Assembly (NCBI GenBank): GCA_009760855.2 | Contig: WPIO01000035.1 | Span: 3,123,001-3,187,000 of the forward strand | Reading direction: 5' to 3' | DNA length: 64,000 nucleotides | DNA from: Cristatella mucedo | Taxonomy: Eukaryota > Bryozoa > Phylactolaemata > Cristatellidae | Part shown: positions 46,331-58,343 of the stretch, piece after piece | How positions within the stretch are numbered: position 1 is the stretch's first letter | Layout of the letters: each line of letters opens with the position of its first letter | The notes under the pieces: generated by a model | Databases searched by the model: none | Seen by the model: only the letters and a program-made list of their open reading frames with translations | Told to the model about the DNA's origin: nothing | Position numbers and translations under genes: made by a program

Positions 46331-48837
46331 ATTGGAACGCCTAACCCTGACGTTCAGGTTCTAATAAATTCAGAGAGAGACGGCTTAAACGAGGATTCTG
46401 AGTGGCACATTGGCTTACTGGGCGGCACAAAATTGAGAAGAACTTAGTTCATAAGTTATAATAGGCATTAAAATTACTGAAGTAGTATTCTGTAGACTTC
46501 TTCTGTATGAGTGCCACTACTTATCCTGCTAAACCCTAACATATACCGGCATTTGCTTGCATTCGCCTAACAGATATGTGCTTTCGAATTCATGCCTGTG
46601 ACATCATCAAACCGTGAGCATTGAGTGGATTGCATCATGGAGAGTTTATTATATTGTAACCTAATAAAAAGCTGACTATCTTTCGGTTCACTATCAGTAC
46701 CCACGAGCCTCAATATCAGGCATGAAATAGTAGTTTTTAAGTATACTAAGGAAAATGATGAGCACTTAGCACAGCAGCAGCAGCCAAAAACTGCTCAGAA
46801 AACAGTGGTCTTCGTTGGCCAAACAGAGAAAATGCATCGTTATTTCATAAAAATTTTGGAAGTGAGTTATAAATTCTAGCATCAGTATGGAAACAAAATC
46901 TGTCATAAAATGTTTGCAAGAGATCAAAAATTAAAGCTCATTTATCGAATTCTACGAATTTCTGTGCTGTATGAAATCTGGTTTCTTGCACTTAAACTTA
47001 GCCACGTAGTCAGGGAGCAAGGTCATTCAGCTTCCTGGGAACTTGGCGGTAATTCATATTTCATTCGCAATACAAAATAGAATCTCGGGCCGCTAGCAGT
47101 TGTCTGTAAACGGTGTAGCAGTGTATCTGGAAAGCTAAAGTGGTGTTCTTAAGGCTGTGATCTCACGCAGTGAAGCTAGCAGGTGACAATTTCCTGTCAA
47201 CATATTAAAGATAGGCAAAAATGCGTATTTTATAACATGAAGTTGTGCATTTAATATTGCGTTTTTATCAGCTAAGGCAGCCAAATGACAAGACTAAGTC
47301 TGGTAACTAGCATTTGCTTACATGTTTCAGGATAATGTGTCATCGTATTACTTTGGTAAACTAAATAATGAAATTTGAAGCTACCATTGACACCTTGTAA
47401 ATAACTAGATTTTTTACGAAAAACTAGTACCTAAACGGGGTAAATCGTTATCTAACAGTCAACTGTCTCTTGCAGAAAAACTTGAAGCTTAAACTAGCTA
47501 GCTAGAAGCCATAAAGGGATACTAATATTTGACCTTAAGGGGGCAGCATGGAAATGCTGAGAGTAAAGTTTCTCAGAAAAATCTCACAATGTCTCACAAT
47601 TAAAGGAGCCGAGACTATAAAGGAAGCCAAAACGCTGTGCTCTTATTTACAGAATCTCGCTACTGGACGTGGCTAATTTTTTTACAGAAGGTCCTATGGT
47701 GCAGCCTTCCTACCTGAGCTACGCAACGGATATGGCGGAAATGGTTACTCTCTGACGACCGTGCTAAATGCAATCCAAATATACTTACAAAGCAAAACCT
47801 ATGCCGTCGCAAGAAATCTTGGCGTCCGAGTATTTACGCTGTTTTGTCGGCCGCGCCGAGGGTCGTACGCGAGATGGCTGCACATGATGCTCCCTCGGCT
47901 CACGTCTAGCATCCACGAGTCGGGCGGGTCTACTAGTGGGTCTAGACAGATATCTGATCGCCTCTCTACTAGACTAGCACGGAATAATTTGAGCACTAAA
48001 GGCATAACTCCCGCCGCCAGCACGTTTGGGTGCTAGTTCTACGTCACGCAAAATCGTATCTGTTAGATTCCAGAAAGCCCCAGCTCTTTCAACGATCCCG
48101 ACCAACGGCAATAGCGTGCATCAGCGGTCGCCCACGTGACTCTCCTACGCCAAAATGCCCCTCGGCAGAACGGTCCTGAAACGAGGCACCGCTGCATTGC
48201 CGCCAAAACGCTGCACTGGTTCCCTTGATGCTTTGGTGTCCGCTCTGAAGATGAAGTCTGAATTATGTTTACGCGAGTGCCCCTCAAAAGAAATGGCGGA
48301 ACGCCTATGCAGACTGACCATCAGGCTAAGCCTGTTCATCCTCTCTGTACGCCTTGTAGCTTCTTCCTGAAAGTGGCTGTCCCTTCCTCGGTTGTTTCCG
48401 AACTTCCATGGAGTAGCTGAACGTTTGCCCTGCTTTGCAGCTAACGATCCACTGACAGGTCGAATTTCAAGGGCCGTTGAGGGCTTAAGGTTGTGCACTT
48501 TTTACTTTCAGAAATGAGGCTATTCATGGACGCGATGCAATCTTGTAGTGTGGTGGTCCACAGGGTTGTGCCAAAGCTTTACAAGCCAAGGAAGGGTCTG
48601 CAAGAGAAAATATTAAGGTGTGTTATAAATGAATGGTATACAATCAAAGGAGCTAAACTAGCCAAGTGATGCAGGCTTATTAAGAACAGTATTTCTGCCC
48701 AGAAATAATATTCATCTATCAATCAAAAACTTCAAATCATCAAAGTACGGCAAGTGCAGTTGAAAAGATTTTCATCTGCTCATTCGGTAATGCGACGGCC
48801 TGAATAACCAAATCTGTGCTATCGGATCCGCTCATGT
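46331..48837. other. No supported gene
   Basis: AT-rich to 47.7 kb; GC rises at 47.8-48.5 kb, where overlapping frames of 74-117 codons exist on both strands (47761-48036 on +, 48145-48498 on -). No motif supports any of them. Confidence 0.35.
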
Positions 48838-49122
48838 ATACCTTAAAAACTTAAAAACATTCCTATTTAGGACAGCATTTAGTGGGTCCTTGTGATTCGT
48901 CCTCGATGTGCTTATGCGTGCTGACACTGTTCATGCTGCCACTAACCACATTTGCATGCTGACCCAGTGCATGTAACCCCTAACCATGTTGTTTTTCAAG
49001 CATGATTTTACTTACTATTCTATTGCGTATCACTTTGCAGCAAATGTAAAGCGCCTAGAAAGAGATTAAGTTCTCTGAGGGCGCTTTATCAAGTGCAATA
49101 TTATTATTATTATTATTATTAT
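48838..49122 (+). mobile_element. LINE B 3' end, well preserved
   Basis: From the last coding codons (CTTAAAAACATTCCTATTTA, AGTGGGTCC) through GCATGCTGACCC, CCCCTAACCATG and CAGCAAATGTAAAGCGCC to GAGGGCGCTTTATC and six or seven ATT units. The hairpin arms are intact. Good conservation suggests one of the younger family B insertions. Confidence 0.9.
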
Positions 49123-49559
49123 ACCTTTTTACACGACGGAGTTTCACCACCGGAGGCTTTCACTAGTTTTGTATTATCAATTAATACAAGAACTTTGATT
49201 GCTCCCTAACACACCTATTTAGTGTCTCCCAGGGGGATGTAGTGTTGTGAGATATTTGCCACCATATATGCCAGCATGCATTGCTTATGCATTGCCGCGG
49301 TCACGCATTCTCTGCATTAGCCAGAGCAACTTCTGCTAAGTAAACCGTGGGGCTTAGCCTCACAAGTCCAGCTCATGAAGGTTGGCAGGCATGCTTCTCA
49401 CAGTGCCATTATATCGCGGGTCAGCCGAAATCCTCTCAGTCATGCTTGTTTAATAAGGGTCATCAATCACAATATTCTAGATTGCAAACGGGATTATGAC
49501 AAGATGTCCTCACGCACTGCTTGAGGCCTAGAATTAAGTCATTCGTCGCTGTGGGCTGC

Positions 49560-50345
49560 GGAGTCTGAAAACTGCCACAGCAGATGTCACTTGTTTACGC
49601 CTGCGGCGGGCGGTGGCAGTGGAGCCGCTGAAGGTTCTGCTTGCCCAAGCGGGCCCATTGTCAGGTCCCTCATTATCCAGCCGTCGTTTGCGTAAGGATT
49701 GCCAGCGTTAGGAGCTGGGCGAAAGGAAAAGAATCGCCGGCATTGTCCAGCCAAGAAACCAGCCGGAAGCCAGGTGCGTATAGAGTTCCGCCTGAGGAGC
49801 CTCAATAATACTGAAACCGCCTGATCAGCACTGCCATCTTTAAGGCATTGTGTGTCGCCCAAAGCCGGCAGGCAACTGCTGTTTACTTCGCGTGGGCTGG
49901 GCCAGCCTGCTCGACGTCATGGTGTCGGCTGCGGGGCGGCTAGTGGCGAAAAAGTGGCGTCACCGTTCCCGGGTTTGACGAAACGGAAATTCTGGTTTGA
50001 CTGTTCAGAGCTCCGCGATTATGAACTATGAAATCGGGCGCTGATTTTGAATGGAGAACCGCTTGCGAATTGCAAAGATGACCCAAGGCTGACTAGAGTG
50101 GTTGGGCTTATGATTATGTACAAACGAAATTACGGTACGACTTCGGACCTGGCTACTAGATAAGGCACGAGCCTGACTCCCCCCTCATGGCTACCTTGGA
50201 GTAACGATCTGCCGGTCGGCGCTTCCTGGGGCTGAGCCTGTGTTGCTGTTAGCTTCTAAACGAGTCGGTCCGCCGTCACCTGTTGTAGCCGCCGTAATTT
50301 ACAGGCTATTCATTTTGTTTCGCTCTTTCTAATAAAGTGTTTCTG
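49560..50345 (+). other. GC-raised block ending in AATAAA, nature unknown
   Basis: GC is higher than in the flanks from about 49.56 to 50.3 kb and ends at AATAAAGTGT (50330). Frames are short; the longest is 91 codons on the - strand with no motif. It could be a transcript 3' end, or part of an LTR, since a TGGCGC word follows the signal. No matching second LTR is in the window. Confidence 0.25.
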
Positions 50346-53013
50346 TTGGCGCAGTGTTGAGGATATCGAGCAGTGTGTAGTTAATGTGAGTTTATTGAGA
50401 GCTTCAGGTCTATACAGATTGCATCAGTCGTGACGAAATCCAAACAAGAGAGGGTCCCACGGTCTTTACAACTAAGAGCTCGCCAACGAAGTGCCCGAAA
50501 CAAATTCTCAAATTTGAAATTTTGGCGAGCTTAGCAAGGTCGATAGATGAAGATTGTGCGCATTCGCATTTCTCCTGCATCTTTCGCTCATTTAGACGCA
50601 CTCAACATCGATGAGCAGCAGTCCCGACGGATACACGTCGCCTCCAGTAATCAAGGCTTCTGCTGCAGCACGTTTTAAAGCTCGACTATTAGTAGACCAA
50701 TCATTTGGAGTGGCATTAATACGCATTCATTGCTCCAAGCTTGACATAGAAAATTGTCAGTTCATTGTGCACTGAGCTTGCTCGGCGTGCTAACGACCCA
50801 TTTCTGCGACAGATCGAGATTGCACACGGTCCGTCGCTTTAAGGTCGCGTTTAACAACGTTTGATGTAACTGATAAGTTATGCCTCGTTCGGGCCTAGGA
50901 TGGTCCGAGACCAGATGGTGCTTTCATACATTCATACTCGCTATTACGGCACCAGAATTAGGCCAAGGAGCTTCAGAAATATCTGCATGTCAACATATCC
51001 TTGGAAAAAATAACGCACCAATTGGCAGACGAATCATAAAAAATAACCTTAAATAATGAAAATCTAGCTAAATTGATGGCGCGTCTTCGTAATCCTGCAT
51101 CGTCGCTTAATTTCTTTCTGGGCTTGTATTTAATATTGCCAGATTAGCGGTGCCTTTTACCTGATGCATTTTCCATTACACACTAGGCATCCTAGGTTTG
51201 TCATTAACGCCATGGAGTTTAGAAAACCCGGGTGAAAGCTTGCAGGCGAAATGTATCGTTCGGCATCAGAAGCCTAGAAATACCACCGGCAAGCGTCCAG
51301 GTTGGCAATTCACAATAGGTATTTACGAAACGAACGCTCTGTTTTTTAAGTGTGTTCAAAACGACGGTTGTTGTTAATTCGTTATATTAGTTTTAGATGC
51401 ATGAGCAGGCCGAGCAGCTGCTTAATGGGCAGTGTAGCTTTGTACTCCGGATTTCAACATATCGCTCACGTCAGGGGCACTTTTAAGATCGACTGATTCA
51501 CTAGGAATATATGATTCGTTTTTGCTATCTTTGGTCACTCTGTAGATCATTTAAAATATGACGGAATCGCAGTTCTGCCTGTGACCTCATCAAAGCGTGA
51601 AAAATGTGCTAGTGTTCTTGAGAGGATTTTTATTTTGTTACGGCCAGCTTTGTTCAAGCTTCACAGCTCGTGAATTGGAAGCGCACGCTACACTGCATTC
51701 AAGCAGTTCAAGGATCAGCTACTATCACTTACTTCTATTAGCCACTGAGATCCGTCAGCTGACGGACAGAATTTGAGCAAGACCTGAGATATTGACATCA
51801 GTCTGCAAAAACTGGGCTCAAATGTTAAGCCAGACAGATGATTCAGCTTAAACCTTGACAGAAAATGATGAGTTCTTTATTATATAAGCATGTTTTCCTA
51901 CTGCTGGATTTACCTATAGATAGATTGTTCGTATCTTGAGAACCTAAAGAAGCGGTGAGATTAGTTTAAATTTTAAGTTGCACTCAAAACAGACAGTTTA
52001 AGTTGCCTATGCTTACCAGGCATATTTTAATAGGGATTGTACTCATAAAAACAGGTATCGTGTGGATTTCTTTAATCACAAACTGAAATCACAACTGAAC
52101 AATATTAAGCAAGCAAAAGCGATTTGGCAGCTATTAAGACTGATATTGTTGCGCAATTTTTAACCGGTTTGACCAATTTTTATCTATGAATGACGCTAAA
52201 AACATTCTCTTAAATTTGCGTTGCTTATTTTAAGAACTGGAGTCTCCTTGACAATTTTCTACCCATAAATGCTCCTCAGATACACTAGCAGGCTCGCGCC
52301 TAACTTACTGAAAATAGTCTGTTATGTGTCTGCCATGTAACTGCTCGGTCCGCCGAATGGCTACCTACTTGTCACCTCATGGGCTGCCCGCTATCTAGAT
52401 ATTAGCAGGGGCTTTCCCGCAACAGCCGTTGAGTAGCTAATATAATGTCAAGTGGCCTGAACTCATATCAGCGTCAACGGTGGATAACCCCCTCATATCT
52501 GCTAAAGGCACTTGCATTGAGGAAGTGTCGTGACTGGGCATCGCACGTGCCAAGGATGAGACTATTACAACATCCAGACAAGGCATGGCTGGACGGCATT
52601 CAAAAATGCCTGGCAAGGATATCGTTGTTTTATTCATAGAAGTGGCTGTGCTTCACCGCTGACAGAGGGATAGGCCCGCTGGTTATGGGGGAAGCTGAAG
52701 GGAGGGGCCTTCGGTCGCAGACCACAAGCTGTCCACTGTCGTCGACAATTTTCGTGCGCATTGGTGACCACTAGCCGCTGGCAAGTGTCGCTGTGAAAAT
52801 TCTATGCTGCAGCCGCTGGCGAGCAAGCTAGTTGCCTAAGGGTTTCTACCGATCATGCAAGTCGAAGGGCTTTTGTATCCCGTATAGCTAGCTTGAGTGA
52901 GCACACTGAATGAATTAGCGGCACCGGAAACAGCTTAAAGCAAACTCTAGCTCAAAACCTTTTGTGAATGCACGGTGCACTGGCCTCAAATGGAGCTCTC
53001 CATTGTGTGCAGG
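50346..53013. other. No recognisable gene
   Basis: AT-rich, short frames only. Confidence 0.45.
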
Positions 53014-53386
53014 CTAGTGTGGGCCATAAAGTTTAAGGTACTGTCCAACTAGCAACTTGCTTATCTCAGAATCTCTACGGTCGTCAAGGTCTGACATTGC
53101 ACTTCCACTGAGTAGATTCAGTGATTTGAGAGGCAACTCTTTTAGTTTATAAACCATATCTCGTGTTACTAAATTTAAAAATGCTGGTGAGCTCGATATG
53201 AATTCCGCAGAAGCGGAATCAATGTGAAAGGAGAATTCTATTTTCACCCCAGCTAGATATGCTGTTCGTAGCCGATTCATGATTTTACCCGAAATGAGCC
53301 GTGTAAGTTCATTGAAAGGATTTTTCCAATCTAGGAATGAACTTAATTTCAGATACTGCTGCATCTCTTGCTCGCTGGTCACCGTA
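53014..53386 (-). CDS. Possible terminal exon, - strand, unknown gene
   Basis: On the - strand a frame of about 123 codons follows a pyrimidine-rich CTGTATTTTTGACAG acceptor-like site (AG at 53387-53388) and ends in a stop at 53014. The peptide is protein-like, with amphipathic helices (e.g. LTRLISGKIMNRLRTAYLAG, MVYKLKELPLKSLNLL) and an acidic/basic patch (SDLDDRRDSEISKLL). The open frame continues upstream of the acceptor to 53427. No family is recognised. No polyadenylation signal is close downstream. It is one of the best coding candidates outside the transposons, but unproven. Confidence 0.33.
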
Positions 53387-53427
53387 CTGTCAAAAATACA
53401 GTAAGAGTAAAACCAATGATGGTACAA

Positions 53428-53838
53428 AAATGACTATCTGAAGATATCATCTACGAATAAGCTGGAAATGAAGAAACATTTACTCATTACCAGCAATAAA
53501 AATGATTACTTCAGTATTCTTAAGCCCTTAAGGACCTATGCGGATAGAGAAATGATCTGCTGTGAGGATTTAATGCGTCTTTATTTTTTATTCAAATATC
53601 AATTATTGTTGCTGCAAAGTATCCTTAGTACCGAGTTTGGTTCTGTAGGCCCGTAGGAAATCGAAGCAATTAGAGGATCTAAGCATTGGTTAGACGCAAG
53701 TCTATGAGGAGGTGCGAGGACCAAGAATCTGTTCTACCCATAGGCCACAGAAAGATAATGAAGGAATACAAAATAAGCGACTATACTTGGCAGGCGCAGC
53801 TTGGCTTGAAGCAACTGAGAGCCAGAGCTCAGTTGTAG
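53428..53838. other. No recognisable gene
   Basis: A 62-codon + strand frame at 53468 has no supporting signals. Confidence 0.4.
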
Positions 53839-53938
53839 GGAATGCTTAGGCTGTGAGTGCACTATACAAAACTCACTTGCGTAACACCCACATAGTCTTT
53901 ATGGCTTTGCGGAGTTACAGACGGAGTTACATTACATG
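53839..53938 (+). mobile_element. LINE A 3' end, short
   Basis: GAATGCTTAGGCTGTGAGTG, CTATACAAAACTCACTTGCG, TAACACCCACATAGTC and GGAGTTACAGACGGAGTTAC, then TTACAT. Matches 7425-7520; only the last 100 bases were inserted or remain. Confidence 0.85.
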
Positions 53939-56900
53939 CTAGTAGATGTATAGAATGAATGGTACAGTGCCTTTTGTTAGAGTAATATTGTTTATTTAAA
54001 AAATCCCGAGAGAAATGGCTGCCCGAGGTAGATATGCTGTCCACTCTTTTCTAACCACAACACGTGCTCTCACGTTAAAGCGTCTCCTAATTGTACCTAC
54101 CATTATTCAAATTATCCCCTCTGAAACACTAGTAATATCTCTCACATTTTAGTAGTGAAGCCTACGCTTACCTAGATTACCGCTTTAGACTTGTACCTCT
54201 GCGATTCCCGCTCTTTGTGCACTAAACCGTTTTCGGAAGAGTGATACTTGATGACTCTCTTAAAAGTTTAGCTGCTATTAAAACTTTGCTGAAGTTGACG
54301 AACTTCTCTGCTATCACCTAAATTAGCCGTGAAGGTTTTTTTCTTTTTTACAGTCTGATTTCGATAAAATTAGCAGCAGAATATCCGTTGTTGGCCGAAT
54401 CTCATTGAATCTAAGGCCTAGCTCGTTTATAACTAAGCAACCCTTTGCATCTCTGGCACTACTTCGATGGCGGAGGTAATTGATTGGCCACCAGGTAGCA
54501 ATCCCAGGCGCATCTGTGAATTTCTGATTCGGCTATCAGTACTTTCCACTATAAATTGCCCTCTTCTCCGTTCTGTATCATTTCAATAACCACTTTAATA
54601 ACCCAGCTGATTGATGCATTCCAACCTGCTGTCACAATCAAAGTCTTAATAAGCATGGGCCTCTACACTAGCCTATCAGCATTTACGCGAACTTGAGAAT
54701 GGCAATGGCTTAACCTTCTATGTTTGCATGCGCCTCTTCATTTAAAAATGAATCTCAAAATTATCGCCATCATTACCTTAACTTAAATTAAACTTATCAT
54801 CCAAGTGGTCAAGTACTTTACCTGGGCAACTATCCCTGACCTAAATACCATATCTTTGCACCTCATGTTGCCTGTATGGAAGACATGGTTCGACCAATTA
54901 GTCCATCATAAGGCTAGAGCGTAGAAATATTTCAATCAAAGCACGAAATTCCACTAATTTCTAGCATGGTAGTTGAAATTAAGGCAGCAAAGTTGCCCAA
55001 CAGCTCTTTAAAACTAGACTTGATTTCCCAATGGCTGAACTTTTAGGATATCTTGACTTTATTATGCTGTACTTAAATTGAAGAAGCAGGTGAATAAACA
55101 ATTTGGAGCTATCTTTTTCATGTTTTTCTTTTTTCCTTAGTCTCTTTGTTGAACTCCATTGACTTCCATAGCTGATTCCAGAAAGCAGCTACACTATTTG
55201 TCTTTATTGAAACACTCTTCTGCGGTTCGTGCTGGTTTCTGTTAAATCTACTAGAGAAGAAGAGCAACTACTCAAAAGAATTTCACTCGGTAGCTTCGTG
55301 GCTAGGTATTAAACTTCGAAAAAAAATATTTCGATATGCTCCTCTTCTGCCGGTGCATTAGCAAGCGTCTCAAAGCCAAGTGCGATTGTATATCTGGCAC
55401 GAATGCTTTCAATGGTGAAGCCAGGATTGGAGCGCCTGGTGGCACGGGAGGCTGGGGGTGGAGCCCCCTGTAAAAAAAAAACAAGTTCTGGGGCGTCCCC
55501 TCCCCAGCGCCATTGGCAGACAAAATTGGCCAAAATGTCGTGCAGCCTTGTCAAGCGCCGCGGAGCCAGACACCTGCCAGCCTCGGTCGCTGGCCGCCCG
55601 ACCGGCTTTCCAACTCGGCTTTCCAACTCGGCTCCCACCTGCCAGGTCAGGGCTCGCAGCTGCCACCCCTGCCACCCGCTGGCCTTATTGCACAGATTAC
55701 CTGGCCTCTGGCTTTATTGCACAGATTACCCTCTTTGACCCCAGAAGCTTTTAATTGTAGTCAACTAAGGGCTGGCATTATAGAGAACCCTTGGGTTTTG
55801 GTACAAGTGCTGGCTTTGGTGCAAGTAGGTATGGGCGCCATGGCTCCTTTGATTTGCTAGAAGCTTGATTATATTGTTCGTCTGAACTTCTATCGCTATG
55901 CGACTTGTGAAAAAAGAAGCTGCTTTTGATGATTGACAAGCACGTCATTTTTTACGTTCTATTCTTTTAATTTTCAGCCAGTACGACGACTCCAGTGCAG
56001 TGCCCACGTCGCCACATACTGAACGCGAAATGCAAAGACTGCATTACGAGTACAGCATTTCAGACATCATATCTAAATGTGCCCATGGGTAAGCTTCGCT
56101 ACACCTCTGACTACCTGGCGATCTGTGACTGGTCGCCTTCCATTTCGAGAAGCTCATATCTCAGTTACTGGCAGACTGCCTGTAGAAGCCATGCTCTGAT
56201 CCGATAGAGCTCACGTCAAGCGATTCATTAGGCCGGCAGCGCCCAGCGTTAGTCATGGCGACCTGACACCGATTGTGCGTTCACTATGCCTCTCCGCTCA
56301 TCTACCCTTTAAGCTGATCGGGCCAGTGTTCAAAGGGTGACTGTATGGACAGAACAGCCACTTGAGACAGCTTTCCCATTTTTGGAGGAAGCGGACATCC
56401 ATTGTCTGTTAAATAGCGAACGTGCTTCACCCTATGCTTCGAGGGCTGCAGAGCTTTCGAGTGGTCTACTATGTCAGCACGTCTAAGCTGCCTAAGTCTT
56501 ATTCACACTCTGAGATATTTGAGCTTGGATTGCCCCTGCAAAAGCATGGGCATGATAGTAGTATTACGTTTCGGGGCTACTACGGGACCCCTTGAAACTG
56601 TCACTATAAAAATAGCCTCTTTTGCATTGTATGCCAGACTTTCATTCGATGAAGACGAATCGTCATCGAACAAAAATCGCCACTTGAGTGCCAGTAGCTG
56701 GATTTTGAGATTTCAAAATCTTGCGACATTCTGACACTTGTTTCGGCATCTATTCTCGAAAAACAAGCTAGTCTTAGAAATCTATCATGTAAGCGAATGC
56801 TTGGGCTCAATTGACTGGACACTTACAATGCCCAAACAGTACCCGCGATGGTTGCAATTGGTCAGGACGGTAAAACACCTGCGAACTCCTTATGGTTAAG

Positions 56901-56965
56901 ACTAGAACAATCCTGGGCTAGTAAAAGATACATCAGCATAAGGTCTCCACGAGAAAGAACAATAC
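53939..56965. other. No supported gene; local duplications at 55605-55731
   Basis: AT-rich to 55.3 kb. A GC-rich stretch at 55.4-55.75 kb carries overlapping frames on both strands with no motif. It also has a 13-base tandem duplication of CGGCTTTCCAACT (55604-55629) and a 30-base-period duplication containing TTATTGCACAGATTACC (near 55685 and 55715). Confidence 0.4.
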
Positions 56966-57148
56966 ATGCGGAACGCGCTTCCACAATTCTTACGCAACGA
57001 CAACTACTCTCCAACTGCCGACTATGGCACATCTTTTTCAGCGGTCCTGAACTGCTACTTCTATGCTACTCACTACCTCAACTGCTCTCCTGACTCTGCT
57101 ATGCTTCCCACTTTCTCTTTTTTGCGTGAGACGAAGTCTGTTGGCTTA
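56966..57148 (+). mobile_element. LINE A internal fragment lacking the 3' terminus
   Basis: Matches 7226-7402 of the LINE A copy almost base for base: GCTTCCACAATTCTTACGCA, CTCCAACTGCCGACTATGGC, ACTCACTACCTCAACTGCTC, up to GAAGTCTGTTGGCT, where similarity stops. The terminal 120 bases with the TTACA repeat are missing. It shares the variant CTGAACTGC with the 20.6 kb copy. Confidence 0.85.
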
Positions 57149-58343
57149 TTGGTTACGAGCAGCAATAACTGCTAAGTAAGATTGGTAGCAGTATTGCTTA
57201 AATTTTATCGGAGAATCAATCTTCAGACACAATTAAAATTATAGATCGAACAAAGGTTTTCTATCTAATGATTAATTACCGACCAAGCCTAAGTCCCAAT
57301 CCGGAACCTCTAACTTAACGCTCCAGTCTCTACCGATTAAAAAATAGATACTGTCATCTTTAGGGCAACAAGTACAGTGCTTCAAAGTCTTTTTTTGAAT
57401 TTTCATTGAGGTTGTCAAGCCAGATTCCCGTTTATTACGTGAATCGACGCGAATGTTCCTTGTTGAAAATTAGTTTTAATAGCTTAGTAGGTGACAACGT
57501 ACTGCAAGATGTCAAGCTAGGTATTTTTAGTGCTATAATAATGGCTACAATTTTAAAAATACTAATTATTCTGCATTAATTGCGGAATTACATTGCCAAA
57601 GAATTGAACTGCAATACAAGTGTGCTATTTATGAAGAAGACTCTGAAACTTTATGCCTGATGATAAGAGGAGCTAATAGAACTATAGCTGAAACTCTGCT
57701 GCGTAGTTTCAAGCGAGCTGAGCTGGGCTTCAATTTAACATCAGAACGAGATAGGTCGCCGAGCTACTCACTGTTTCGACCAATAGCCTTCATTGAGTCA
57801 CATCGAGTGCCAATTAAATTAATGTTAAAAACTGAAGAAAAAAACATCCAATCTTGCAAAGTCAGCGAAGATGGTCCGAGAAACCGGCTTCGGTCTCCAG
57901 ACTTTTGGTGAATGCAGCCTGAAGGTCTGAATGCAAAATTTTTTTTCAATATAGTGCAAGGAATGTCGAGACTGCTAGAATCTGATCTGAAACGGCTGCC
58001 CTTACGAAAGCACTGTAGCTGGGTAGGAAACTATGATAGGTAGGTTGGTGACACGGAGATGGCCGACAGGTAAGCTGTTGGGAGGATCGTGATATCTATT
58101 TGATGCTTGATAGGAAGGAAACCAGTCAGGCTCAGAACGTCTCGCACCCGTTTACAAGGGTCGGGCTCGGCCACTAGAAGAAGAGGGTCGGGCGCGCATA
58201 TTTCAAACTGCTCGCATATTAATGCAGCCGCTAGTTGAGTCGCGTGAAGGGGTGCAGAAAGACGTGGACTTGATGAAATACTTGGCGCACCTCATTGCAG
58301 GAAATTACGGTAATATAAAGCGGACAGTCGAGGTCATCTCTGA
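57149..58343. other. No recognisable gene
   Basis: AT-rich; an 83-codon + strand frame at 57660 has no motif. Confidence 0.4.

Noticed and set aside
55390-55860. Overlapping frames of about 90-115 codons on both strands
   Set aside because: GC-rich, locally duplicated sequence with an A-run; no motif and frames overlap on both strands.
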